Shown here piece after piece: positions 12,072 to 23,375 of a stretch of DNA of 64,000 nt. The position numbers were made by a program, and so were the translations under genes. The stretch's first letter is position 1, and the number at the start of each line of letters is the position of its first letter. The notes beneath the pieces are model-generated. The model was not told where the DNA came from. It was given only the letters and a program-made list of their open reading frames with translations, and did not search any database. Origin of the DNA: Pictodentalium vernedei (taxonomy: Eukaryota > Mollusca > Scaphopoda > Dentaliida > Dentaliidae); the NCBI GenBank assembly GCA_031216915.1, contig CM062290.1:382770718-382834717 (forward strand), in the 5' to 3' direction.

Positions 12072-12707
12072 GCCGTAACTTGTGACCCGGCCGGAAAAAG
12101 ACGGCCTCTGGGGTTTAAAGGGTTATGTATCTCTACATATAGCATAGCAAAGTGTTTGGAATTAAACCTTTCCCAAATGATAGAAATAAGCAACCAAAGA
12201 TGGCTAATTTGGGCATTTTCAAATGATACTCTTATTCTCGCCCTCATTGTGCTTGGGAGTTAAATCTGAGATTAAAAAGTAAACAGTAACTGTCTTTTGC
12301 AATCATTGTTGCATCTATCCATACCATAATAATTTTTACAACAACTTTGCAGTAAGAGAAATTTGCCCTTGAAGTTGATCAATTTTGAAGAAAAGTGCTG
12401 TATGCATGTCGTTTTGACCAATGGGGTAAATTTTGAAATATTTGTGTGGTGATTTTGATGTATCATATTATGCTCTAAATGTCTGGAAAATTTGAGATAG
12501 GGAGGTATAATGAAGATGTGTGCTATCGTTTTCGAAAAGTGAGTTTTGCACCTTGTTAATATCAATATGCCATTAGGAGAGCACATCAGCTTCGAAACAA
12601 GAATGCTGTCAGATATTTTTTTTTTTTATTTCTCAGCTTGTGCCGAGTACCTGTGACTCTACCCAGTAATACGAACATAAACGTGTTTCCTGACAATATG
12701 CTCACTA

Positions 12708-12966
12708 CAGTACATGGAGAGTGGATTGTTACTAAATCACTCGTGGGGGTGTTCTCTCCGCTCAGACAAAATTACTCGTCTGGAAAAAACATTACAACGA
12801 CGAGCAAAGTTTCAGCCAAGGGACCTCCGGGTAGAACCGGGAGGTCCTTTGGCTAAAACTGTACTTGTTTTTTTTTTCATGCATTACATCACGAATCGAC
12901 TGTTATTGTCTGGGTGGGGACACCATTCCACGAGTGATTTAGTAAGAATCCACTCCCCACGTACTG
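12708..12966. mobile_element. Palindromic MITE (family Q) inside the capsid relic
   Basis: Inverted ends CAGTACATGGAGAGTGGATT / its near-complement, continuing into TTACTAAATCACTCGTGG. The centre is a hairpin GTTTCAGCCAAGGGACCTCC..GGAGGTCCTTTGGCTAAAAC. A second copy lies at 32753-32945. Confidence 0.8.
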
Positions 12967-13147
12967 CACGTATACCGGTGAATCCCACGTGGGAATGGGA
13001 AGTGGGCTTGGCAGAGATCCAGTATCCAAACATTTGTTTTATCATTCGTGGGAATGCAGCTTTCTTCACGGTGCTCTGGTCTTCGAAACAGAATTATCGA
13101 TTCACTCAGAAAGAAGGTTATATTCGAGTTCTGCTGACGTAATGCTG

Positions 13148-13352
13148 TTAACCCTTTATCTAACATGAAAAGCAGACGACACTTGCAAACAAAATTCTTC
13201 AATAATTTTTTTTTTCATTTTTTGTCTCAAAAACAAAGAGGGGTCATAACCTATGTTTTTGAGACAAGAAATGCAAATATAATGAAAATTAATTGGCGAT
13301 TTTGTGAATAGTGCTAGCCGGTTTTGACCGTTACGTTGGGTAAAGGCGTTAA
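13148..13352. mobile_element. piggyBac-like MITE (family P), copy 2, reverse orientation
   Basis: TTAA-CCCTTTATCTAACATG at left and GTTACGTTGGGTAAAGGCG-TTAA at right; the central palindrome is partly deleted. Confidence 0.75.
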
Positions 13353-13903
13353 AGAATTACTCCTGTCTCGTCACGATAAGATAGATTTTGGATTAGATGA
13401 GATGAGTACGAGCCCGGTACAATACGGTGACATAGTCACATTGAGGTCTACTCTCCAAAATATTATGGGGTTTAATGAGTGGGTTTTTTAAGTCGGGTAC
13501 TTACAATTCTTCCCGAGTCGCCGATGAGAATGTGTACTACGTTCCAGTGGAGCGAAAAAAGAACTTCACCGCCATCCGGTTACACATAAGCGACGACACT
13601 AGTTTTAACTGTATCTCCATCCAAGAACATTTACCACATATATTACTTTTATCACCAGAAAAATAATATACATACCTTGTACAGTGAGGAATAGAATCCG
13701 GTACGGAGCAACACACTTATGACTTAAAAACACTCATCGCTTTTAATCTGAATGTCGAACCTCCACAACATTCAAATCAGTGATCCGTGAAGACGAAAGT
13801 TAGAGCTCTCATAAATCTTGAATTTACCCTTTATTCACCATAATTAGGGAATATAAGCAACCACTTTCCATGCAACGCAATTTAACACTAACTTTGTGCT
13901 GTA

Positions 13904-14375
13904 CAGTGGCGGCGCCACAGGAGGGGGGAGGGGGCTCGACGCCCCCCCCCCCCCCCACATCACTTTTCCCTCGGGCTCTCCAAACTTCAAATTACTATCA
14001 GTCCGTGGTTTTTCCACCCAGTATCACACCATCAAACGGCACACAACAATACACATCATGTCATTGTTGTAGAAACGCTCAGATATCGCTCCCAGGGCGT
14101 CCAAATATGATTTTTTCCTGGGGAGATCCCCCAGACCCACAAACTGGAAGGGGGAAACCCTCCTCCCTAGTTCAGCGATCTGAACGTAGTGTCTACCCCT
14201 TCCCCCACCCGTAGGGGGTAGCCACTACGTTCAGATCGCTGAACTACCTCCTCCCCTATCCTACCCAAGCTCAGGCCTGTGGAATTCGGGAGATGCCTTC
14301 GGCATCTCGACCTTGAACCCCTCCACCATATCTTACTTAGGACCCCCCTAAATTGAAATCCTGGCGCCACCACTG
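13904..14375. mobile_element. hAT-like MITE
   Basis: Ends CAGTGGCGGCGCCA / TGGCGCCACCACTG are inverted repeats. The flanking 8-mers GTGCTGTA (13896-13903) and GTGCTGAA (14376-14383) are a near-perfect 8-bp target duplication, which is typical of hAT elements. The interior holds a poly-C run and a palindrome around GTTCAGCGATCTGAACGTAG. No coding. Confidence 0.8.
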
Positions 14376-14465
14376 GTGCTGAAATAATATATTATATCAC
14401 TTATCCACCCCCGCACCAATGTTTCCCGTGTGTATTTTGCTCATTTAAAATCTCTCTTCTTGGCC

Positions 14466-14709
14466 TTAACCTTTTACCCAACGAATCGCCCGCATCCGCC
14501 CGCGTAATATGCAAAATCAGCAGCTGAAAAAATATTATTTTTCGAAAAATTTCAACAAAACCATATCATGTGACACCTCTTTGGAACGAGCTCGTCGAGC
14601 TCGTTCCAAAGAGGGGTCACATGATATGGTTTTGTTGAAATTTTTTGGAAAAATAAAAAATAATATTTAAAATAATAAATTTTGATATCGTCTGCGTTGG
14701 GTAAAGCTA
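14466..14709. mobile_element. piggyBac-like MITE (family P), diverged copy 3
   Basis: TTAACCTTTTACCCAACGAA at left, GCGTTGGGTAAAG at right, with a central palindrome around GAACGAGCTCGTCGAGCTCG flanked by TTGTTGAAATTTT arms. The outer right TTAA is lost. Confidence 0.7.
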
Positions 14710-14789
14710 GAAAATTATATTTTGTTTCTCGGCAATGGTTGACTGCTTTCGTGTCAACTATTCTATTGCTGAACAATGATTGTGCTCTG

Positions 14790-15752
14790 TTAAGGGTCTA
14801 TATAAGTAATGAAATTTTGTTTATTTTGAAAATTCTCACCTCTGATATTCCTTCAATTCAAATTAAATATACACAAAATGTACATCAACATGAAGGTTGG
14901 GACGTATAGAACACGAAACACATGTGTAATCAACTCATAGAGTCGACTGTAGGCACCACTGGTTCCTGGAAGTTTGCTGCCGTATTCGCACCAGAACTGA
15001 TAATTTAATAATATTTCACGAAAACAACTCGCGGCCAAATGTGCTTTACATATCCAAGTACAAAGCTAGGGGATAAAAATTCTTCAAAACACGGCGACAG
15101 AGCTGCATTGGGGAAAATTCCAAAGCCTTTGCTTTAGTTTACGTATGAGTATACTTTCGATTTCCGGTCGACGTCATCGGACAAAAATCATGTAAAAACA
15201 ACGCCGTCTAAAATCAAATAATGAAAAAGATCGCCTTCATACAGTATACTGTTATAGATAGAGATTGCACAGTTGCCATATTCAATGCAAGGTATCGTGA
15301 TACTTGTTGAAATTTCTTAGAATTACGATTTTGTTTTTCGATGGAAATTCGTGGTAACGAGTGATTTGCGCATGTCTGTCGAGCATGGAAACCATCATGA
15401 ATGAAAAATGCAGACAGTGTTGTCCTTTTCCAAAATGCAGTCCTATCGCTGTATTCGAAAGTGTTTTGAATGCCTAGCTTTGATCTTGGATATATGAAGC
15501 ACATTTGGCCACAAGTTGTTCTGATGAAATGTTATTTTATTATCAGTTCTGGTGCGAATACGGTAGCAGACTTCCGGGAACCAGTTGTGCCTACAGTCGA
15601 CTCTATGAGTCGATTACATATGTGTTTCGTGTTCTATTCATCCCAGCCTTCATTTTGATGTATACTTTGTGTATATTTAATCTGAATTTAAGGAATATGA
15701 GAGGTGAGAATTTCATAATAAACAAAATTCCATTACTTATATAGGCCCTTAA
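14790..15752. mobile_element. Foldback element with arms of about 290 bp
   Basis: 14790-15080 and 15463-15752 are inverted copies (for example GTATTCGCACCAGAACTGAT against ATCAGTTCTGGTGCGAATAC), with a unique centre of about 380 bp without coding capacity. Arms differ by scattered substitutions. Confidence 0.85.
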
Positions 15753-16152
15753 TACATTATAACCAGCCTGACTGTGTTATTCAGTCCAAGGTAAAGTCAG
15801 AAAGTTCGTAAAAGCACGCTGTGTGTGAAGTTCGGGAAATTACTATACGATTCAAAGTTTGCTATGCACCAAGTATATCCAACTACCTGTTTTGCGTTTT
15901 AGTGAAATATTGTACTAAAAAGTGTATATATTTTTTATTTAATTCTATCTTTAATGATTTTAGTACAGAAATTAAGATTTTATTTGTGTTTGACATTATT
16001 GTTTAGCATTTGAATGCGATAACCAAGGGAAATGGATATTGCTAATAAAAGAGGATTTTTTTCAATATGCCAAAAAGTTGACGGAGCGAACTGGTTTGGG
16101 TTCAGTATCGAGTATGAGACCCATTACTGTTAATTACAGCTTGACAGCGCCT

Positions 16153-17159
16153 TCAAATGCTCCCAATCAGGTTCCTGGTGGTCCTTTGTGGGATGTTGTT
16201 CCATTCTTGGACCAGCATGGCACCAAGCTCCTGGACACTTCTTGGCCGGACTGGATGGGCTAAAATTGCAAGCTGCCACTCATTCCAGACATGTTCGATT
16301 AGAATGAGGTCAGGGGATCTTGCTGGCCAGTCCATACGCTCAATCCCCCCCCCCCCCCGCCCCCCTGTCGGCACTTTCCGACAGCATGGGCAACATGAGG
16401 ACGGGCATTATCGTCCATCAGAATGAATCTATCACCCACTGCACCTGCATACAATCTGACGTGGACATCCAGGATCTCATCAATATACCGTTGTGCAGTC
16501 AATGTACCACGCTCAAGGACACAGAGCTCTGCACGTCCATCCCAGCTGATGCCGACCCAGACCATGTTTGACCCTCCACCATAGCGGTCATGCTCAACAA
16601 TGTTGGCTGCATGGAATCGCTCTCCAGGTCTTCTCCATACCCTAGAACGCCTATCTGTGTGGTCTAGGCAGTACCTTGAATCATCTGTAAAAAGGGCAGG
16701 TCGCCAATCTTCTCTGCTCCATCCAACGTGGTCCATGGCCCTTTCATATTGTGCCTGGCGGTGGTTCTGGGACAGCGGAAGGCGAATACATGGTCTTCTC
16801 GATCGCAGACCACCTTCGTGCAACCTTGCATGGATGGTCTGCGTCGAAACATTTACCCCGGATGCATTCTGAAGGTCACTGCGAACCTGGGTTGCTGTGG
16901 CAAAGCGGTTCCTACGGGCCTGAATAATCAAAAACCGGTCTTCAACTACAGATGTTGCCCTGTCTCTGCCACCACCATGCCGTCTTACTGGTGTGCCATA
17001 CTGCTGAAATCTTGCCCAGGCTCTGGTGATCACCGTATGGTGCACACCAAGGGCTTCACCAACCTGACGATGCGTGGCCCCTTGCTCCACAATCCCTACA
17101 GCCCGCCACATTTCTGCTTGAGACAAATGTCTTCTTACATTTGCATTTGTCATATTCAA
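16153..17159 (-). pseudogene. Tc1/mariner-type transposase, frameshifted
   Basis: Read from 17159 leftwards: an N-terminal helix-turn-helix region (VGIVEQGATHRQVGEALGVH), an NVSTQTIHARLHEGGLRSRR linker, then the DDE core: FTDDSRY (first Asp), ILMDDNARPH (second Asp) and, after a frame change, WPARSPDLILIEHVWNE (third acidic residue). The frame change falls in a run of G on this strand (C run near 16346-16359), so it may be a true indel or an assembly error. The C-terminal frame ends at 16153. Terminal repeats and TA duplication were not found. Alternatives to the Tc1 family are unlikely. Confidence 0.93.
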
Positions 17160-17673
17160 TCATTAAATCACGCGGGTTTGTGTTGAAATGAAGAGTGAAT
17201 ACTCTACACGTGTCATGTACATGTTGATAGTACACGAAAACATCATAAAAATCAAGGGGTACATGCTTTCCATGACTGTCACGAAAAGTCTGCCTGTCAA
17301 GAGAGCTAATGTAAACATTGTGAACCATCTCAATACATTCCTCAATCATATCCACGAAAAATATCGCAAATAATTATGTCACCAGCAAATGTCACAATGA
17401 TGTGTCAAATATTTGGTGCTTAGCAAACTTTGAGTAGTATATGATAAATCCTATAAAGTTATCTGAACTGTTTGATTCGGTGCAGGTGACAGATTGGAAG
17501 CACGGATCGAAGTAGCTATTAGTTTCTCTTTTATTCGGATTCCAACGGAAAGCAGGCGGACGCCGCCTCTGCTTATTATTATTATTATTATTCACGCCAC
17601 TCATTATTTTTTTTTAAATTCTTTTTTTATTATTTATACAATAACATTATTTTTGAGGGCGTTATGGTTCATT

Positions 17674-17780
17674 AACGGCCCTACGAAAATGATTAACAGC
17701 CCAAGGGTCTATTAGTGGCCCGAGAAGTCTCGGGCCACTAATAGACCCTTGGGCTGTTAATCATTTTCGTAGGGCCGTTA
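17674..17780. repeat. Perfect palindrome (family T), copy 1
   Basis: TAACGGCCCTACGAAAATGA and its reverse complement form a hairpin of about 107 bp centred on CCCGAGAAGTCTCGGG, beside the foldback element's left end. Confidence 0.95.
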
Positions 17781-17789
17781 TGGTTCATT

Positions 17790-18760
17790 AAAATTTTCAA
17801 GTTTTAAACAGATTATTCCCATGTGAACCAGGGCCTTAAATACTGTGAAAATATTTGTAATACTTCCGGAAAAAATTTCGATTTATGATTTTATAAGGTT
17901 TGGTGTGGAAAAGTTGATAGTTTTGACATGAAAAATCGCGGAGTTCAAAATTTCCATGCGTTGGGCGTCAACTGATTAATCACGTGACAATACTTAGCTA
18001 AAAATACCCTGTTGATAAACAGACGACACGCGTCAATTTTCAATAAATTTCAGCGTTCGTTTTTTCAAAATGTCACACTCGAGTTCGTGTGTATTCATAA
18101 ATATATATTCATAAAATTCATAAATCGGAATTTTATCCAACGTTCGTTTTTTAACGGCCCTACGAAAATGATTAACAGCCCAAGGGTCTATTAGTGGCCC
18201 GAGAAGTCTCGGGCCACTAATAGACCCTTGGGCTGTTAATCATTTTCGTAGGGCCGTTAATGAACCATAACGCCCTCAAAAATAATCTTATTTGTATTAT
18301 TATCACAAGTTTTTTTTTTCGTTTTTCCAACCAGTCTTGAAACTTTTTTACTCCATACTTTGTAGCCAGTGCTGTGTTGTGAGGCACTGAACTTTTCTCC
18401 ATGTTTTCCAAATCGTCTTCCCCTTACTCACTCGAGTGTGACATTTTGAAAAAACGAACGCTGAAATTTATTGAAAATTGACGCGTGTCGTCTGTTTATC
18501 AACAGGGTATTTTTAGCTAAGTATTGTCACGTGATTAATCAGTTGACGCCCAACGCAAACAAGTACCGAAAGTCATTTGTTGTTCACGAGATTAGGAAAT
18601 TTTGAATTCCACGATTTTTCATGTCAAAACTATCAACTTTTCCACACCAAACCTTATAAAATCATAAATCGGAATTTTTTCCGGAAGTATTACAAATATT
18701 TTCACAGTATTTAAGGCCCTGGTTCACATGGGAATAATCTGTTTAAAACTTGAAAATTTT
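17790..18760. mobile_element. Foldback element with arms of about 300 bp
   Basis: 17790-18082 and about 18428-18760 are inverted copies (AAAATTTTCAAGTTTTAAAC... against ...GTTTAAAACTTGAAAATTTT). The right arm has an insertion of about 40 bp (CAAACAAGTACCGAAAGTC region). The loop contains palindrome T copy 2. No coding capacity. Confidence 0.88.
18151..18260. repeat. Perfect TTAA-bounded palindrome (family T), copy 2
   Basis: Identical in core to 17674-17780 and bounded by TTAA on both sides (18151-18154, 18257-18260), so it looks like a 110-bp self-complementary MITE with a TTAA target. Confidence 0.9.
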
Positions 18761-19659
18761 ACTTACCTCGGCGTGTCGTGCGTTTGCGGTTTTCACCTGG
18801 CCGCCGCTTCCCACGCTGATAAATTAAATGCCTAGTACTTATGATTGCTCATTATTATCATTTTTCAATGTAGCAGATGTGTGAAATTCCCACACAATCA
18901 TTGTCAGCAACTAACTCATGCCTTAAATGCGAATGTATATCTTAATTCTTTCACGCCAAAGATCACAAAAATCCGCCATCACATCTCTCTTCTTCAAATA
19001 TTCAAACTCAAAGCAGTGTTACCTCCCCTACATCCGGGGATGTGCGGGCCGCTGGGCCATATTGAAACGAATTTTTCATTATTGCCCGGGAACCCGGATG
19101 TGAGCGGAAACATATGAGTTTTGTGCAGCCCCCGAAAATGAAAATATTCGCCAGGGAGTGCCCTATAAAGTGATAATAATATTATTTATTTTTATTATTA
19201 TTATTATATTAAAGAGATGTTAGCTTGATTCAAGCAGTGAAGTTTTCTACCAGAGAATGACTGTTAATCACATACTAACTTGGCTTCCAGCAACGGTTCA
19301 CCTGCAACTGAGGGTCACTCACTGAAATATACAATTCAAAAAAAGTAGGGAATATTTGATAAAAGCGAGATATATGAAGAAATATATTTATATTTTAGTC
19401 AAAACGAACTTTTTTTCTTGCAAAGATCTCGCTAACGCGTTATAACGAGTTTTTAACTAACTTTATAACTAACGTTATAACGACTTAGCTGAATCGCTGC
19501 AAGAAAACAAAGTAAGTTAGTAACGAGATCGCCGCAAGAAAAAAGTTAATAAATCGTTACAACGATTACAGAAATGTATTTTCATCTTCTATGTGGCACC
19601 AATGCGCTAAACGAGTATCCGAAAGCACAGGAAGGATTTACTGAACGGTCGATCAAGGG
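18761..19659. other. No gene seen
   Basis: AT-rich DNA with TTA/TTAT runs near 19175-19210 and repeated AACGAG/CGTTATAACG words at 19430-19560. No coding signal supported. Confidence 0.5.
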
Positions 19660-19962
19660 GTGACACCGCGAAGGTCGGTGGATTTCTGTGACACTCCTAA
19701 AGTGGGGGTACAACGTATTGAGCCTGATAGAGGTGGTGAGGGGTCCTTCAATAAACCCACAGTTACCCCAGAAACGTTTACTGGCTCTACGAATGTTAAT
19801 GCCTGGATAACTCATTTTCAACTGTGTGTGGAAATGAATGAATTGAGTGAAACGCTGGCTTGTAAATTTTTGGTTTTTCACATCCGAGTTACAGCGCTTC
19901 AATATTATGAAGACTTGGGTCCTCGTATGAAAAGTAACTCTGGGGCAATCCTTCAGAATTAA
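19660..19962 (+). pseudogene. Ty3/gypsy Gag relic
   Basis: Open frame with PETFTGSTNVNAWITHFQLC, ACKFLVFHIRVTALQYYEDL, the usual Gag capsid pattern (tryptophan after an acidic or hydrophobic stretch, then a helix with leucine and aromatic residues). It ends early and no CCHC knuckle follows. Coupled to the RT relic downstream in the same orientation. Confidence 0.65.
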
Positions 19963-20037
19963 AGGATAGATTTGATCAATATACGGGAACAGCCATTTAT
20001 CGGTCCCAGTTACGTTCTCGGAGACGTTTGGTGCGCG

Positions 20038-20094
20038 TTAACCTTTTACCCAACGTAACGGCCAAAACCGGCCAGCGCTATTCTCAAAAATCGC
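20038..20094. mobile_element. piggyBac-like MITE (family P), terminal fragment
   Basis: TTAACCTTTTACCCAACGTA plus the following 35 bases match the left end of copies 1 and 5, then the match stops. Confidence 0.7.
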
Positions 20095-20250
20095 AATCCA
20101 GGCAGTTCGTCTTCCTGTTGTCTTGTTACTGGTAGGATGAGTCGACTAACGCAGGAAATATCGGATGTCAGGTACGTCACTGTAACCATGCGTCGAATTT
20201 GTATGAAGGTGAGCTAGCCTTACCCTAGATTTGTCAAGTTAGCTTAAATG

Positions 20251-20490
20251 TTAACCCTTTATCCAACGTAACGCCCAAAGCCAGCATTATTCTCAAAAAT
20301 CGCCAATTAATTTTCATTATTTCTTTTTTATTTTTGTCTCAAAAACATAGGCTATGACCCCTCTATGGATAGAGCTCGTTCCAACGAGGGTCATAACCTA
20401 TGTTTTTGAGACAAAAAATTTAAAAAAAATAGTTATTCAAGAATTGTTTTTCCAAGCGTCGTCTGCTTTTCATGTTAGGTAAAGGGTTAA
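20251..20490. mobile_element. piggyBac-like MITE (family P), copy 5
   Basis: TTAA-CCCTTTATCCAACG at left and TTAGGTAAAGGG-TTAA at right. The palindromic core is shortened (GATAGAGCTCGTTCC). Confidence 0.85.
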
Positions 20491-20567
20491 ATAGGATCCA
20501 AAGTGCTGGACTCAAGCTATAACCAAAGGAATGTGATTTATTCAGGCATCAGATGACTTATCTGTGT

Positions 20568-21150
20568 CATATCGTATCCGATCACGGAATATGGGCTAAT
20601 CAAGAGAAGATAGTCCGAGTCGAAGAGTGGCCAGTACCTAAACATTTAAAGGAAGTACGAGCCTTTATTGGACTTGGTTCATATTGAGATTTTTGCCGAT
20701 TTTTTTTCAAAATTGGCTGGGCCTTTGACTGAACTTACTGGGGAATGTGTTAAATTTGAGTGGACTATGGTTAGGCAAGAGTCTTTTGAGTGTTTGAAGT
20801 GCAAGCTGTGTGACATTATTATTGACATTTCCTGATTTTGAACATGATTTTATGTTAGATACTGACTGATGCCAGTGATCAGTCCAGCGGGACGGTGTTA
20901 TCCTGTTGTATTGATGGAAAAGAACATGTTATAGTCTGTTTCAGCAAGGTGCATTCGCCCGCTGAACGATCTTATAGTGTGACCCGTAAAGAGCTATTAG
21001 CGGCAATTTGGGCTATCAAACAATTTCTCCATTTTCTCATTGAAAGGAAATTTACATTGAGGATCGAACATAGGTCCTTAAGGTGTTTTCTTAACACTAT
21101 GGAACACACCGGATTTTACTATCGAATACCGAAAAGGAGTGTCACATGGT
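20568..21150 (+). pseudogene. Ty3/gypsy reverse transcriptase/RNase H relic
   Basis: 20568-20690 reads HIVSDHGIWANQEKI, then EWPVPKHLKEVRAFIGLGSY, the hallmark end of a Ty3-type RT. It is followed by KLAGPLTELTG, the tether region. 20870-21100 gives DASDQSSGTVL and CFSKVHSPAERSYSVTRKEL, then LAAIWAIKQFLHFL, the RNase H region with the first Asp and the Glu. Stops and frame changes separate the parts. The catalytic YxDD of the RT was not found. Confidence 0.85.
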
Positions 21151-21420
21151 AATGCATTGTTGCGCCTACCAATGTCTTATGACGTTGTTACTATTGTAAT
21201 TAAAGATTTCATAATCAAAGGTAACCAGGAGAAGGATCCTGTGTTTAATAAGTTTCTGGATTGGAAACATAAGGGACATAAACCTAGCTGGAAAGAGTTT
21301 AAAGGTGAATAACCTTAGTGTAAATTGTTTGTTTCTCATTGGGAACAGTTCTTAGTAAAACATGACATGCTATATCGTAAATGGTTTCAGGTTGACGCTC
21401 AGGCGAAGTCTCCAAGTACC

Positions 21421-21654
21421 TTAACGATTTACCCAACGTAACGGCCAATCCGGCAAGCACTATTCTCAAAAATCGCCAATTAATTTTCATTATTTTTTCA
21501 TTTTTTGTCTAAAAAACATAGGTTATGACCCTTCATTGGAACGAGCTCGTCGAGCTCGTTCCAATGAGGGGTCATAACCTATGTTTTTGAGACAAAAAAT
21601 GAAAAGAATTTTTTTGCAAGTGTCGTCTGCTTTTCATGTTAGGTAAAGGGTTAA
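21421..21654. mobile_element. piggyBac-like MITE (family P), copy 6
   Basis: TTAACGATTTACCCAACG at left, TTAGGTAAAGGG-TTAA at right, and a central palindrome around GAACGAGCTCGTCGAGCTCG. It sits inside the Ty3/gypsy relic, so it inserted later. Confidence 0.85.
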
Positions 21655-22639
21655 ACAGTAGTGATTGGTGCGCATCACGATGCTCTTGTTGCACAAATAG
21701 GAGACGATAAAACCTTCCTTAAAATAAGAGGGAAATTTTTATTCGACAGGAATGGGGAAAGATGTTGATTTATGGGCCCAGACTTGAGATTTGCCAGCGG
21801 CGTAAATCTCCAAGTACCACGCATCAAGGACGTGGCGACAAGGGGGTGTGGGGGGTGTCGCCCCCCCCCCCCCCCCCCAGTCCTGGCCAAAATTACCCAT
21901 AGTTGGAAATTCGGAGGTCAAGTCATGAGTAGTTGGAAATTCCATCGATCTGGATTTAAGAGCTTCTTTGCTGATGCTGATGTCTCCTTTACTTCCCAAA
22001 ATTCCAATGGTTTCAAATCGGTAAAAATTCTGACTGTTACTATTTGCAACTGCAGTGTACGCAATATCGAGCTTCATAAGTATGCATAATGTAAATCGGT
22101 ACGAGATTTCTGTCGTACGTGTACTTATCGAAATAAAAAAACATCCTCGAAATTCACTTCAATAAAATCACATCAAAATCGTTATCCTGAGTTCATTCCA
22201 TAATTCACAGTTACAAAATGATGATACAATGAAAATTGATCGTTCCTGCATAAGATCTGATTTAATGTTAGGACAGTGTGAATTGTCCACCAAAGTTCTC
22301 ATCTTGAGCATTTGTTTAGCACATGCTCAATTCCCAGAATAATACCAAATAATAATAACCTTATAATTCCATCAGAAATGTGTTAGCATTTCAGTTACTA
22401 GAATCAATTTTATGACCCTTTTCATGGCTTCATTTTTAAAATGTTTCTCGGTAGTGAATTTCCAACTAGAGGGAGGAACCCGGAGAAGGGTTTCCCCCGC
22501 CCGGTCCCTCTCCCTAGTTGGAAATTCATTACCCTACACCCCCTTCCCCAATCGGAAACCTCTAGCCATGTCGCTGCCACGTGTTAGGCTCCTTTAGTTA
22601 CAGACAAGGTCTCAGAACCCACGCAAGTATTGCTTTGGA
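21655..22639. other. Repeat-filled gap in the Ty3/gypsy relic
   Basis: Contains a poly-C run near 21859-21878, several copies of AGTTGGAAATTC and an imperfect palindrome at 22451-22532 (GTAGTGAATTTCCAACTAGA and complement). No gene. Confidence 0.55.
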
Positions 22640-23370
22640 TGTTCTGGGTCCTCTCCAGAGACTGTGAATGGAAATCAGCTCATTTGATCGTTTATAATTA
22701 GTTCTTGAAATGGACAGACGTTATGCCAGTCCAAATCAACAAGCCCATACTGTGGCCAATATTTTAACAGAGAACTGGAAAGTTCGATTTGGCATGCCCG
22801 AAAGTATACATGCGGATCAGGGGATTGAACTTCTAGTAGTCCTTGTTTTCTGAGATCTGCAATTATTTTGGGATACAGAAGACAAGAACGTCAGGGTATC
22901 ATCCCCTGTCTTATGGGCAGGTAGAGCGCTTTAGCAGGACTTTGGCCAATATGTGAAGCACTTATGTGAATGAGTATCAGAACGATTTGGATTATTTTCT
23001 CCCTTTCGTGATGATGGCTTACCGGAGTGCTGTTTACGAGACAACAGGGTTGTCTCCTAATAGGGTTTAGTTTGGCAGGGAGAATAGGCTCCCCTCCGAG
23101 TTCATTGCTGGAAAAACGCCTGATAGCGTGCCGAGCGCAGACTAATATGTGCAGGATTTATAAAGCCATTTGGATACTATTTTTTGGTTTGTGTCAGTAA
23201 GAAGTGTGATACTGCTATTAAAAGACGAAAAAGTGTTTATGATCAGAAAATTCACTGGAAACCATCTCAGGTGGGGGATAAAGTTTGGTTGTATGTTCCC
23301 CGCATGAAAACGGGACAAACTGCAAAACTATCAAAGTTCTGGTTTGGCCCATATGTTATCAAAAAATAAA
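22640..23370 (+). pseudogene. Ty3/gypsy integrase relic
   Basis: Reads DVLGPLQ, then ENWKVRFGMPESIHADQG (second Asp of the DDE core), a broken stretch, and VYDQKIHWKPSQVGDKVWLY with KLSKFWFGPYVI, the GPF/GPY C-terminal module. The zinc-binding HHCC region is missing or unrecognisable. Multiple stops. Confidence 0.85.
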
Positions 23371-23375
23371 AATGC

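Larger units (their letters stand above)
12638..13600 (+). pseudogene. Relic of Polinton minor capsid (penton-like) protein
   Basis: Three collinear pieces remain. PVTLPSNTNINVFPDNMLTT is at 12650-12707, WEWEVGLAEIQYPN at about 12988-13030 and VADENVYYVPVERKKNFTAI with RLHISDD at about 13515-13605. The intact protein at 56775-57631 has FYVTLLSDSSMDMFPNN, EHWEVGLVEVILP, then FDNVHYVPVSKSSFDYITI in the same order. The family is the single-jelly-roll vertex protein. The gene is broken by a MITE at 12708-12966, by a piggyBac-like MITE at 13148-13352 and by many stops. Confidence 0.7.
7755..13670 (+). mobile_element. Decayed second Polinton/Maverick, broken by MITEs
   Basis: Relics of at least four Polinton-type genes lie in the same orientation: a C..GC/HPSQ-type protein (8118-8394), the GGF small protein (9233-9430), the pre-integrase protein (9538-10030) and the penton-like minor capsid protein (12638-13600). 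All are riddled with stops and frameshifts. No PolB, integrase or MCP relic was recognised and the ends are uncertain. It is much older than the element at 38.5-61.2 kb and from a different lineage, judging by gene order and divergence. Confidence 0.7.
19660..23370 (+). mobile_element. Decayed Ty3/gypsy-type LTR retrotransposon
   Basis: Gag, RT-RNase H and integrase relics occur in the canonical order, interrupted by piggyBac-like MITEs at 20038, 20251 and 21421 and by other repeats at 21.7-22.6 kb. No LTR pair was recognised. All reading frames are broken. Confidence 0.85.

Noticed and set aside
17488-17600. Host-gene exon near the TTATTA run at 17.5 kb
   Set aside because: Frames on both strands are short, with Asn or Ile runs from the trinucleotide repeat and no splice or domain support.
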